NCBI GenBank assembly: GCA_009843725.1
Contig: VYCX01000090.1
Span: 1 to 6,708 of the forward strand
Length of the DNA stretch: 6,708 bases
Direction: 5' to 3'
DNA from: Boseongicola sp. SB0675_bin_26
Lineage (GTDB): Bacteria; Pseudomonadota; Alphaproteobacteria; Rhodobacterales; Rhodobacteraceae
Shown here one piece after another: positions 1 to 5,732 of the stretch. Position numbers and translations under genes: made by a program. Every line of letters begins with the position of its first letter. Within the stretch, counting starts at the first letter, position 1. The notes under the pieces are model-generated. The model was not told where the DNA came from. It did not search any database and saw nothing but the letters and a program-made list of their open reading frames with translations.

Positions 1-34
1 GCTTGGGACCCCGGTCACTACGGTGCAGCGAAAC

Positions 35-232
35 CTACGACCGTTTCATAGAAATGGCACGCGCCCTGCCCGCCGCAGCCTTGATTTCGTCCGCAATCTC
101 GTCGGCTTCATCAGGATCGAAGTCCATGGGGATCTCCAGGCCGTCGCCCTCGACGAAGATGCGCACCATGCCCAGCGTGGTTGGGCCAACCTGAAGGTTG
201 GCCTCCAGCTCGCTCTCCTTGTCGATCCCCAT
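35..232 (-). CDS. DUF6324-like small acidic protein
   Basis: This encodes a 65-residue soluble protein of unknown function. It starts MGIDKESELEANLQ, continues through a hydrophobic stretch (GPTTLGMVRIF) and ends in an acidic helical part (DPDEADEIADEIKAAA) followed by a basic tail. From memory it matches the small DUF6324 family of Rhodobacterales; no activity is known to me. The reading frame stays open upstream to 319, but I place the start at 232 because a good ribosome binding site (GGGAGG at 240-245, 7 bases away) precedes that ATG and the upstream residues look non-coding. There is no signal peptide, membrane segment or cysteine pair. It is transcribed away from the higBA remnant and has no partner gene within the window. 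The gene call is firm; the family name is from recall. Confidence 0.75.
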   Translation of the reverse strand: MGIDKESELEANLQVGPTTLGMVRIFVEGDGLEIPMDFDPDEADEIADEIKAAAGRARAISMKRS

Positions 233-549
233 TTCGGCGCCTCCCGTCCCGGATCTCCGGGTAGCCCGGACGGCATGGATTGACAATGGTGAGGACTGCC
301 GTTCCTCCGAGGCGGACAACCGTCAGCGTTTACTGTCCCGTCTTCCGCGACCTTGCCGCCGGTGACGCCAGTTGGCCGATCCAGCGACATGCTCGTCTCC
401 ACGTCGCAAATGAGAGACTTGACGCAAGGGCCGGACATCTTGTCAGCGAAGTCCTCATGGGCTTCATGCGGAATCGCACGGCGCGACCCGACCGAACCTG
501 GCCAGCAACAACGGGCGAGCAACGACCTCGACCCGTGTCCCGCGTCAAT
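233..549. other. stretch without a recognisable intact gene
   Basis: No frame here gives a protein I recognise with a credible start. The long open frames on both strands are rich in Arg, Pro and Ser, as expected for chance frames in GC-rich DNA. One minus-strand piece at about 319-477 has a more protein-like composition (for example HEAHEDFADKM and TGVTGGKVAEDGTVN) but no plausible start or known motif, so it is at most a gene remnant. The left part must contain the promoter of the minus-strand gene at 35-232; I cannot pick it out. Confidence 0.4.
240..245 (-). promoter_or_regulatory. ribosome binding site of the DUF6324-like gene
   Basis: Read on the minus strand this is GGGAGG, seven bases before the ATG at 232. 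It decides between the ATG at 232 and the longer frame that is open up to 319. Confidence 0.6.
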
Positions 550-587
550 CAGAATTCGCACAAGATTCTGTATCGCACCTTGATACA
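550..587 (+). promoter_or_regulatory. candidate operator of the higBA module (two inverted repeats)
   Basis: Two inverted repeats lie directly before higB. The first is CAGAAT (550-555) with ATTCTG (565-570), separated by 9 bases. The second is TGTATC (569-574) with GATACA (582-587), separated by 7 bases. They share two bases, and the second ends eight bases before the higB ATG. Known HigA antitoxins bind palindromes in their own promoter through a helix-turn-helix dimer, so these are the natural candidates for autorepression sites. The repeats are seen directly; the binding role is inferred. I cannot place -35 and -10 boxes with confidence. Confidence 0.45.
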
Positions 588-595
588 CGCTGACG

Positions 596-876
596 ATGAT
601 CCAAGGAACCAGGGACAAGCTCGCCACCAGCGCCATGAAGGGCGAGCATGGCAAGGGCTTTCCCGGTGACTTGGTAACCGCGCCCGGGCGATGCTCACCG
701 CGCTGGATGCAGCCATCCAGGCGGAAGACTTGCGCTTTCCACCCGGGAACCACTTGGAAGTGCTGAAAGGTGATCGGGCAGGGCAACATTCCGTGCGGAT
801 CAACGACCAATGGCGCATTTGCTTTGTCTGGACGCCAAATGGCCCCACCGATGTCGAGATTGTCGATTACCAATGA
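596..876 (+). pseudogene. higB: higB-type toxin (RelE/ParE superfamily), frameshifted
   Basis: HigB toxins are ribosome-dependent mRNA endonucleases of about 92 residues. Two frames here together make one complete member. From the ATG at 596 the first frame reads MIQGTRDKLATSAMKGEHGKG then FPGDLV. The downstream frame then reads NRARAMLTALDAA through PPGNHLEVLKGDRAGQ and SVRINDQWRICFVW to DVEIVDYQ, stopping at 874-876. These are the hallmark segments of the family (LKGDRAGQHS, RINDQWRICF, VEIVDY). The frames join at about 667-677, where one base is missing. Restoring it gives a 93-residue protein, the normal length. As it stands, translation from 596 stops at 766 after 56 residues. A frame open from ATG 691 would give only a 61-residue C-terminal piece lacking the N-terminal helices. 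The antitoxin gene follows 12 bases later. A sequencing error is possible, but the neighbouring antitoxin is also broken. Confidence 0.85.
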
Positions 877-881
877 AAGGA
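876..881 (+). promoter_or_regulatory. ribosome binding site of higA
   Basis: AAAGGA seven bases before the ATG at 889. It overlaps the last base of the higB stop codon, as expected for a toxin-first higBA operon in which antitoxin translation starts independently. Confidence 0.55.
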
Positions 882-888
882 ACCCCTC

Positions 889-1178
889 ATGAGCCTGCTT
901 GAAGAACCAATGCACCCCGGCGAAGTCCTGAAGGAGCTCTATCTTGATCCCCTGGACATGGGAGCGATTGCCCTTGCCCGCCGCCTGGGCGTTCTCCGAC
1001 GCGGATCGAGCGGCTTGTCAAGGGGGTGACCGGGATGACGCCAGACACGGCCCTGCGACTTGCCCGCGCCTTGAACACGACCCCGGCCTATTGGATGAAC
1101 ATGCAGGCCAACTACGACATGGCGGCCGCGTCCAAGGAGGTTAACGCGTCAGGCATTGAACCGATGGTCGCAGCCTAG
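889..1178 (+). pseudogene. higA: higA-type antitoxin (XRE/HigA family), frameshifted
   Basis: HigA is the DNA-binding antitoxin that neutralises HigB and represses the operon. The first frame reads MSLLEEPMHPGEVLKELYL and goes on to LARRLGV, the usual HigA beginning and the first helices of its helix-turn-helix. At about 991-999 one base is missing. The frame that continues the family pattern resumes at 999 with TRIERLVKGVTGMTPDTA, then LRLARALNTTPAYWMNMQ and the C-terminal end GIEPMVAA, stopping at 1176-1178. Restoring one base (for instance CCTCCG instead of CTCCG after GGCGTT) gives a 96-residue protein of normal length. As it stands, translation stops at 1029 after 46 residues, inside the DNA-binding domain, so neither DNA nor toxin binding would be expected. 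Sequence on both sides of the break is well preserved, so the break is recent or is a sequencing error. Confidence 0.87.
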
Positions 1179-1398
1179 AGGGGCGCCGCAGCCAAAGCCC
1201 GGAACGGAAGACCTCAAGTCGAACCGAACCGTGCCTGTCGGGGGGCCAGGGACATTCGGAGCCCCGGAAACACGAAGGCCGTCGACCACATGTGCGCAAC
1301 AGGAGAAGAACGGATTTCGCCGAGTCTCGCTCCAAGATGTCCACATGTTCGGCGTTGACCTTGTCAAGCAGACCCGGGAGCCCTGCTTGCACCGGCGC

Positions 1399-1427
1399 TT
1401 GCAATTGTGGAGTCTCGGCACTAGGAA
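1399..1427 (+). promoter_or_regulatory. possible promoter of tRNA-His
   Basis: TTGCAA (1399-1404) and TAGGAA (1422-1427) are separated by 17 bases, and the second box ends 9 bases before the tRNA 5' end, which would give a very short leader. The -35 box is fair and the -10 box is poor. The rest of 1179-1436 shows no gene I can recognise. Confidence 0.3.
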
Positions 1428-1436
1428 CGCTCGCGT

Positions 1437-1513
1437 GCCGCCTTAGCTCAGTAGGTTAGAGCGCTTGATTGTGGATCAAGAGGTCCCCCGTTCGAGCCGG
1501 GGAGGCGGTACCA
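1437..1513 (+). tRNA. trnH: tRNA-His (anticodon GUG)
   Basis: This is a 77-base cloverleaf with encoded CCA. The acceptor stem is GCCGCCT (1437-1443) with AGGCGGT (1503-1509), so the first pair is G1:U72. Bases 8-9 are TA, followed by a D arm GCTC...GAGC. The anticodon stem is CTTGA/TCAAG around the loop TTGTGGA, giving anticodon GTG. The T arm is CCCCG/CGGGG around TTCGAGC. The discriminator base is A73 (1510), followed by CCA at 1511-1513. Most bacterial tRNA-His has an extra G-1 pairing with C73. Here the base before the acceptor stem is T and position 73 is A, the arrangement described for a subgroup of alphaproteobacteria, whose HisRS recognises U72, A73 and the anticodon instead. It stands alone, next to the higBA remnant and convergent with the DUF6476-like gene. 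Confidence 0.97.
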
Positions 1514-1642
1514 AGCATCTCGGCCAAGTCTGCTCCATCGGGCGCTCGGGACAGTCGCGAATGTCAGGCGCCGGCGCGCCCTTCCCCATCGGCCAGGAAG
1601 CAAAGGCAAACAACCGTGAAGGTGCAGTTGCCCGGTCGCCCG

Positions 1643-1942
1643 CTACTCCGACGAAATCGCAACGCGCTGACGGAGATTCCCCGTCACCTGGCTGTAGATC
1701 AGGATCTCGTCCGCATCCGTGACAACCGCGAACCAGTCGCCACCTCGCGTGAACGCCGTGGCCCGGACCCCCTCGGGCAGCACGATCTCGTCAGGAAGCT
1801 CCATGCGCGCCATCTCGCCAAAACGCATGACAAAGAGCGCAACGATTGCTAGAAATCCAAGGATCATGGTGACAGTCAGGATCGTCACCAGTGCCTTCAG
1901 GTATTTCAGCGTCCTCGTGTCCAGAGCCTGCCCGTCTTTCAT
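1643..1942 (-). CDS. DUF6476-like small membrane protein
   Basis: This is a 99-residue protein of unknown function. Residues about 15-40 form one hydrophobic membrane segment (YLKALVTILTVTMILGFLAI and on to FVMRFG). A 55-60 residue domain follows, with LPDEIVLPEGVRATAFTRG, then DWFAVVTDADEILIY and a final turn GNLRQRVAI. The positive residues before the membrane segment suggest the N terminus stays in the cytoplasm and the small C-terminal domain faces the periplasm (inference). From recall it fits the DUF6476 family of Rhodobacterales. A frame start exists at GTG 1963, but I prefer ATG 1942, which has AAGGA 11 bases upstream; the spacing is long, so initiation may be weak. Its ATG overlaps that of the divergent pseudouridine synthase. 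No function can be inferred from sequence. Confidence 0.8.
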   Translation of the reverse strand: MKDGQALDTRTLKYLKALVTILTVTMILGFLAIVALFVMRFGEMARMELPDEIVLPEGVRATAFTRGGDWFAVVTDADEILIYSQVTGNLRQRVAISSE

Positions 1943-2951
1943 GTCCCGCACAGTCCTTGTCACAATAGGTCATGATCCACCGTCCCGCCTTGATAAGGCG
2001 CTTGCGCGCGATGTGCCAGCGGAGGCATACCTGTCGCGCTCCCGGCTTGCGAGGCTCCTGGCCGAGGGCGCCGTCAGCCGCGACGGAACCGTCGTCCGCG
2101 ACCTCAGGGGCCGCGCCGCCCAAGGGCAAGTCTACAAGGTCACGGTCAAGGACGCCGCTGACACGCATATGCGACCCGAGGACATTCCCCTTGCGGTGGT
2201 CTACGAGGACGCCGACGTCGCCGTCGTCGACAAGCCGGCGGGGATGGTCGTCCATCCTGCCTCCGGGGCACCGTCAGGCACATTGGTCAATGCGCTCCTG
2301 CATCATTTCGGAGACGACCTCTCCGGCGTCGGCGGAGAGAGACGCCCCGGAATCGTCCATCGAATCGACAAAGATACGTCCGGGATGCTTGTCGTCGCCA
2401 AATCCGACGCCGCACATCACGGACTCGCGGCACAGTTTGCCAGGCACTCCGTCGAACGCAGCTACCTGGCGCTCTGCCACGGCGCTCCGGATCCTGGAAG
2501 TCCTCGGCTGCGCGGCATCTCGGGCGTCAGCTTCGATACCGACGGCACCGTGACACTTGACACCCGAATCGGACGCCACAGGACCGACCGCAAGAAACAG
2601 GCCGTGCTCAGGCATGGCGGCCGAAGGGCTGTAACCCGCATTCAGGCAATTGAAACATTCGGTGATCACGCTGCCCTCGTTCGCTGCCGCCTGAAAACAG
2701 GCCGCACGCACCAGATACGAGTTCACATGGCCCATATTGGACACGCCCTGATCGGCGACCCGGACTATGGCGGGCGCCGCCGACTGTCCGAGGCCGTTCC
2801 AGGCGCAGCTGCTGCAAATTCCTTTGCCCGTCAGGCGCTTCATGCCGCGACCCTGGGGTTCGTCCACCCTGCTTCGGATCAATTCATGCGCTTTGAAAGC
2901 CCGCTCCCCGGCGACATCGCGCAAGTGCTTGACGCGCTGCGAAAAACCTGA
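1941..2951 (+). CDS. rluD: RluA/RluD-family 23S rRNA pseudouridine synthase
   Basis: This 336-residue cytoplasmic enzyme converts uridine to pseudouridine in RNA. RluD itself modifies helix 69 of 23S rRNA (1911, 1915 and 1917 in E. coli numbering). Residues about 16-65 form an S4-type RNA-binding domain (RLDKALARDVP, then LSRSRLARLLAEGAVSRDG). The catalytic domain follows, with VVDKPAGMVVHP at 96-107, the signature HRIDKDTSGMLVVAK at 140-154 with catalytic Asp143, and LKTGRTHQIRVHMAHIGHAL at 251-270 followed by IGDPDYGG. Length and domain order fit RluC/RluD; the split between these two is not certain, so the symbol is a best guess. The ATG at 1941 is the last usable start before the conserved RLDKAL segment and has no clear ribosome binding site. 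A GTG at 1917 in the same frame is an alternative. It reads in the same direction as rpoH, but a 329-base gap with rpoH promoter candidates suggests separate control. Confidence 0.93.
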   Translation: MSRTVLVTIGHDPPSRLDKALARDVPAEAYLSRSRLARLLAEGAVSRDGTVVRDLRGRAAQGQVYKVTVKDAADTHMRPEDIPLAVVYEDADVAVVDKPAGMVVHPASGAPSGTLVNALLHHFGDDLSGVGGERRPGIVHRIDKDTSGMLVVAKSDAAHHGLAAQFARHSVERSYLALCHGAPDPGSPRLRGISGVSFDTDGTVTLDTRIGRHRTDRKKQAVLRHGGRRAVTRIQAIETFGDHAALVRCRLKTGRTHQIRVHMAHIGHALIGDPDYGGRRRLSEAVPGAAAANSFARQALHAATLGFVHPASDQFMRFESPLPGDIAQVLDALRKT

Positions 2952-3121
2952 CTATCATCTTCATCCCCCGAACGGCGGCGCGAGCCGGCAGTGCAGGCCA
3001 AGTCGCTCAATCGGCCCAAAGCAATGCCGCACGGAAACAGGAGTTCATGTTCAAGATGACGTGTTTCACGACACGCAATGCACAAGACAAGCACGAATCC
3101 GTGAGCGCACGGAGCTGTGAG

Positions 3122-3136
3122 TGGCGACGGTCGCCA
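3122..3136. repeat. perfect 15-base odd palindrome
   Basis: TGGCGACGGTCGCCA has two 7-base arms around a single central G, about 75 bases before the first rpoH promoter candidate. It could be an operator or the stem of a small hairpin. There is no following T-run to make it a terminator, and no known binding site is recognised. Confidence 0.4.
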
Positions 3137-3155
3137 GCTTCGTCCATTCTTTCTT

Positions 3156-3193
3156 TGCGGCATCGCAGAAACGAGGTTGCGGCATTGCAGAAA
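3156..3193 (+). repeat. direct repeat upstream of the rpoH promoter
   Basis: Two copies of TGCGGCATYGCAGAAA lie at 3156-3171 and 3178-3193, 16 bases each with one C/T difference, and a 22-base period, about two helical turns. They end 17 bases before the first rpoH promoter box, where an activator could sit. A role in regulation is inferred from position only. Confidence 0.45.
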
Positions 3194-3210
3194 AGGGACT
3201 CTACTCGGGC

Positions 3211-3239
3211 CTTGAACTGAATGGTGCGATTGACCATAT
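3211..3239 (+). promoter_or_regulatory. candidate heat-shock-type promoter of rpoH
   Basis: CTTGAA (3211-3216) and CCATAT (3234-3239) are separated by 17 bases. They resemble the -35 (CTTGAA) and -10 (CCCCATnT) boxes read by RpoH, which would make rpoH autoregulated, as is known for example in Caulobacter. An overlapping housekeeping alternative is TTGACC (3230-3235) with AACATT (3252-3257), 16 bases apart, and both could operate. A short inverted repeat, ATGTT/AACAT at 3238-3256, sits around the expected first start site. The match is by eye only. Confidence 0.5.
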
Positions 3240-3280
3240 GTTAAACGTCGCAACATTACGCGGACAAGGGACAGCGGAAC

Positions 3281-4177
3281 ATGGCAAATTACTCGAATCT
3301 TCCGGCACCAACCCCAGAGGGCGGGCTCAACCGCTATCTGCAGGAGATCCGGAAATTCCCCATGCTGGAGCAGGAAGAGGAGTACATGCTCGCAAAGCGG
3401 TGGGTCGAAGACCAGGACACCGAAGCGGCCCATGCGCTCGTGACCTCCCATCTTCGGCTCGCGGCAAAGATTGCAATGGGCTATCGTGGCTATGGCCTGC
3501 CCCAGGCTGAAGTGATTTCCGAGGCCAATGTGGGCCTGATGCAGGCCGTGAAGCGGTTTGACCCCGAGAAGGGCTTTCGGCTCGCCACCTATGCCATGTG
3601 GTGGATCCGTGCGTCGATCCAGGAATACATCCTCCGGTCCTGGAGCCTCGTCAAGCTCGGCACAACCAGTGCGCAGAAGAAACTCTTCTTCAATCTTCGC
3701 AAGGCCAAGGCGCGCATCGGAGCCTTGGAAGACGGAGACCTTCGACCTGAACACGTGGATCGCATCGCGCATGACCTCAATGTCACCAAGGAGGAGGTCA
3801 TCTCGATGAACCGGCGCCTGTCCGGAGGTGACGCGTCTCTTAACGCCACGATCTCGGCGGACGGCGAGGGCGCTGCGGAATGGCAGGACTGGCTGGAAGA
3901 CGAGACAGCGGACCAGGCCAGCGACTACGCCGAACATGACGAACTGGAAATCCGGCGCGAATTGATGGCCGAAGCCATGGCCGTGCTGAACGAGCGTGAG
4001 CAGAATATCCTGACACAGCGGCGCCTGATGGATGCGCCGGCAACGCTGGATGAGCTCTCTCGCCAGTACAAGGTGAGCCGCGAGCGCATCCGTCAGATCG
4101 AGGTCCGCGCGTTCGAAAAGCTCCAGACCAAGATGCAAGAGCTTGCGCGCGAGAAGGGCATTCTGGAAGACGCCTGA
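3281..4177 (+). CDS. rpoH: RNA polymerase sigma factor RpoH (sigma-32)
   Basis: This 298-residue alternative sigma factor directs RNA polymerase to heat-shock promoters (chaperones and proteases). Residues about 15-40 contain the region 1.2-like part (LNRYLQEIRKFPML). Region 2 is at about 50-121: HLRLAAKIAMGYRGYGLP for core binding, then FDPEKGFRLATYAMWWIR and the -10-reading helix ending at ILRSW. The RpoH box QKKLFFNLR at 132-140 separates this family from other sigma factors. Region 3 is around 155-190 (VTKEEVISMNRRLSGGDASL). Region 4.2 at about 255-281 carries TLDELSRQYKVSRERIRQIE, the -35-reading helix-turn-helix. Length and all regions are normal. The ATG at 3281 has AAGGG (3266-3270) ten bases upstream. 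Alphaproteobacteria often have two rpoH copies; the sequence alone does not say which this is. In E. coli RpoH is controlled by DnaK/DnaJ binding and FtsH proteolysis, which may apply here. Confidence 0.97.
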   Translation: MANYSNLPAPTPEGGLNRYLQEIRKFPMLEQEEEYMLAKRWVEDQDTEAAHALVTSHLRLAAKIAMGYRGYGLPQAEVISEANVGLMQAVKRFDPEKGFRLATYAMWWIRASIQEYILRSWSLVKLGTTSAQKKLFFNLRKAKARIGALEDGDLRPEHVDRIAHDLNVTKEEVISMNRRLSGGDASLNATISADGEGAAEWQDWLEDETADQASDYAEHDELEIRRELMAEAMAVLNEREQNILTQRRLMDAPATLDELSRQYKVSRERIRQIEVRAFEKLQTKMQELAREKGILEDA

Positions 4178-4457
4178 TCACTGCAGCAGACTTCGCGACT
4201 TCGTGGCGCATTTCCATATTTCGAGCGGCGGCGCATTCCGTCCGTAGAGCGACTCCCTGCACGCCCGAGCTTCGCCGCGAGGATACGAAGCATTCTGAGG
4301 GAGCGGATGCAGTTCCGCAAAGCCGGATCGTCGCGGAGGACCTCCGGACCGAACGACAGCGAGTGCGACGGACAAACCCTGCCTTCACCTTCGAAGTCAC
4401 CGGGACCTTGAGCGATACCGCCCTGCGACAGGACCGACGTCACGCCGCGCTCGCGCT
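4178..4457. other. intergenic stretch between rpoH and ybdK, nothing convincing
   Basis: The two flanking genes converge here, so no promoter is required for either. I see no strong hairpin with a T-run. Minus-strand frames are open across most of it (for instance a 65-codon frame at 4178-4375), but they lack a ribosome binding site and known motifs and their composition is typical of chance frames. A short inverted repeat CGGAGG-A-CCTCCG at 4334-4346 has too tight a centre to form a hairpin. Confidence 0.4.
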
Positions 4458-5585
4458 TCAGAGATCGGCGTGGAACTCCTCGACAAGCGACGCCAGGACG
4501 GCTCTCATGGCATCGCCTTCATCGCAGTTGCCTTCAAGGTTTGCTTGACGGACGCGACGTTGCCGGTCCGCGCCGTTGCCCTCGGCAAGAATGTTGCGTG
4601 CGGCATGGACTTCAGCCCGGCACTCAAGCGCGTCGGCATCTTCTGACACCATCTCGATCAGCTCTTCGAGCAGGTCCGCAAACGGCACCAGCTCCCTGCG
4701 GCCGAAGTCCATCAGCCCCTCGCCCATGCCATAGCGCTGCGCTCGCCAGCGGTTCTCGCCAACAAGGAAATGATCATAGATGCGCCAGCGCTGGTTCATC
4801 AGCTTGAGACGCCACAGCATCCGCATCAGGCTTTGGGTCAGCGCCGCAACGGTCAACGCGTGTTCCAGCCTGGGACACATGTCGCAGATCCGCGATTCCA
4901 GCGTCGGAAACTTGTGCGACGGACGAAGATCCCACCAGATCTTGGTCGCATCCTCGATTGCGCCTGTCCTGACGATCGCTTCCACCGCGCGCTCGTAACT
5001 CGAAAAACTTTCGAGCCGGGGCGGCAGGCCCGTGCGCGGCAGGTTGTCGAAGACCGTCAGGCGGTAGCTGGACAGTCCCGTGTCCTCGCCCTGCCAAAAG
5101 GGCGACGAGCATGACATGGCCAGGAGGTGCGGCAGGAAGTAGCCTGCCTGGTTCATCAGGTCGATGCGCGTTTCGTCATCCTCGATGCCGACGTGAACAT
5201 GGCAGCCCGAAATGAGCATTCTTCGTGCAACGCCCGCCAGATCGCTTTCAAGCGCATTGTAGCGGTCCTTGTCCGTATGGTGCTGATCCTTCCAGGACGC
5301 GGTCGGGTGGCACGAAACCGCGATCGGCGTCAGCCCGTAACGGCCAGAGGTCTCCGCAACCGTCGTGCGCAGGCGTTTCAGGTCCTCCCGGGCCTCGCCG
5401 ATGTTCTTGCAGACCTGCGTACCGACCTCGATCTGGCAGCGCAGGAACTCCGGCGCTACCTGTTTGCCAAGGATCGAAGCGCACTCTTCCATGAGGGCGT
5501 CCGGCGCCTCGGCCAGTTCGAGCGAACCGCTGTCAATGAGAAGGAATTCCTCCTCGATCCCCAGTGTGAAGCTCGGCTCAGTCAT
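4458..5585 (-). CDS. ybdK: YbdK-family carboxylate-amine ligase (glutamate-cysteine ligase type 2 fold)
   Basis: This 375-residue cytoplasmic protein belongs to the GCS2 family, ATP-dependent enzymes that join an amino acid carboxylate to an amine. E. coli YbdK (372 residues) shows only weak glutamate-cysteine ligase activity, so the true substrates are open. Motifs seen are the N-terminal strand [12 protein letters not shown] (7-18) with the Glu cluster for metal/[18 protein letters not shown] (126-140), [19 protein letters not shown] (217-235) and [10 protein letters not shown] (277-286). All are where the family has them and the length is normal, so it is probably active. The start ATG at 5585 has GAGGTGA six bases upstream. 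It lies downstream of petC on the same strand but beyond a strong hairpin and 147 bases of spacer, so it is probably transcribed separately. It does not resemble the main proteobacterial GshA, so it is not assumed to be the route to glutathione. Confidence 0.92.
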   Translation of the reverse strand: MTEPSFTLGIEEEFLLIDSGSLELAEAPDALMEECASILGKQVAPEFLRCQIEVGTQVCKNIGEAREDLKRLRTTVAETSGRYGLTPIAVSCHPTASWKDQHHTDKDRYNALESDLAGVARRMLISGCHVHVGIEDDETRIDLMNQAGYFLPHLLAMSCSSPFWQGEDTGLSSYRLTVFDNLPRTGLPPRLESFSSYERAVEAIVRTGAIEDATKIWWDLRPSHKFPTLESRICDMCPRLEHALTVAALTQSLMRMLWRLKLMNQRWRIYDHFLVGENRWRAQRYGMGEGLMDFGRRELVPFADLLEELIEMVSEDADALECRAEVHAARNILAEGNGADRQRRVRQANLEGNCDEGDAMRAVLASLVEEFHADL

Positions 5586-5591
5586 CGGTCT

Positions 5592-5598
5592 TCACCTC
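5592..5598 (-). promoter_or_regulatory. ribosome binding site of ybdK
   Basis: GAGGTGA on the minus strand, six bases before the ATG at 5585. It supports that start. Confidence 0.6.
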
Positions 5599-5687
5599 AC
5601 GCATCTTGCTGGAATGACTGATCGAAATGCATGCGGGTCTTTCATGTCGGACCAATCCGGGCTTCGCGGCGTCGGACGAAATGGAGA

Positions 5688-5710
5688 CGCCGCCCCGCTT
5701 GGGGGCGGCG
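5688..5710 (-). terminator. GC-rich hairpin, probable 3' end of petBC transcript
   Basis: A perfect 9-base-pair stem (CGCCGCCCC with GGGGCGGCG) encloses a 5-base loop, beginning 22 bases beyond the petC stop codon. No T-run follows on either strand, so it is not a classical intrinsic terminator. It may still stop transcription with a factor such as Rho, or protect the petC mRNA end. It separates petC from ybdK. Confidence 0.55.
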
Positions 5711-5732
5711 CATCAAATCCTCGCAAACGCAA

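Noticed and set aside
46..915. 289-codon open frame on the minus strand across higB and the DUF6324-like gene
   Set aside because: It is antisense to two better supported genes and its overall composition is chance-like; only the short piece noted at 319-477 looked protein-like.
596..1178. Programmed frameshifting as the explanation for the higBA breaks
   Set aside because: No slippery heptamer or stimulatory hairpin is visible at either site, and HigB and HigA are not known to need recoding. Mutation or sequencing error is simpler.
1540..1581. Possible terminator after tRNA-His (GGGCGC/GCGCCC with inner GACA/TGTC)
   Set aside because: The arms are short, the loop is long and irregular, and only two T residues follow, so I do not call it.
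2879..4138. 419-codon open frame on the minus strand opposite rpoH
   Set aside because: It is a shadow of rpoH. The plus-strand frame carries all sigma-factor motifs; the antisense one has none.
4178..4375. 65-codon minus-strand frame between rpoH and ybdK
   Set aside because: No ribosome binding site, no recognisable motif and no context support; open frames of this size are common by chance in GC-rich DNA.
5127..5621. 164-codon plus-strand frame opposite ybdK
   Set aside because: It is antisense to a complete GCS2-family gene, with no ribosome binding site or motif.
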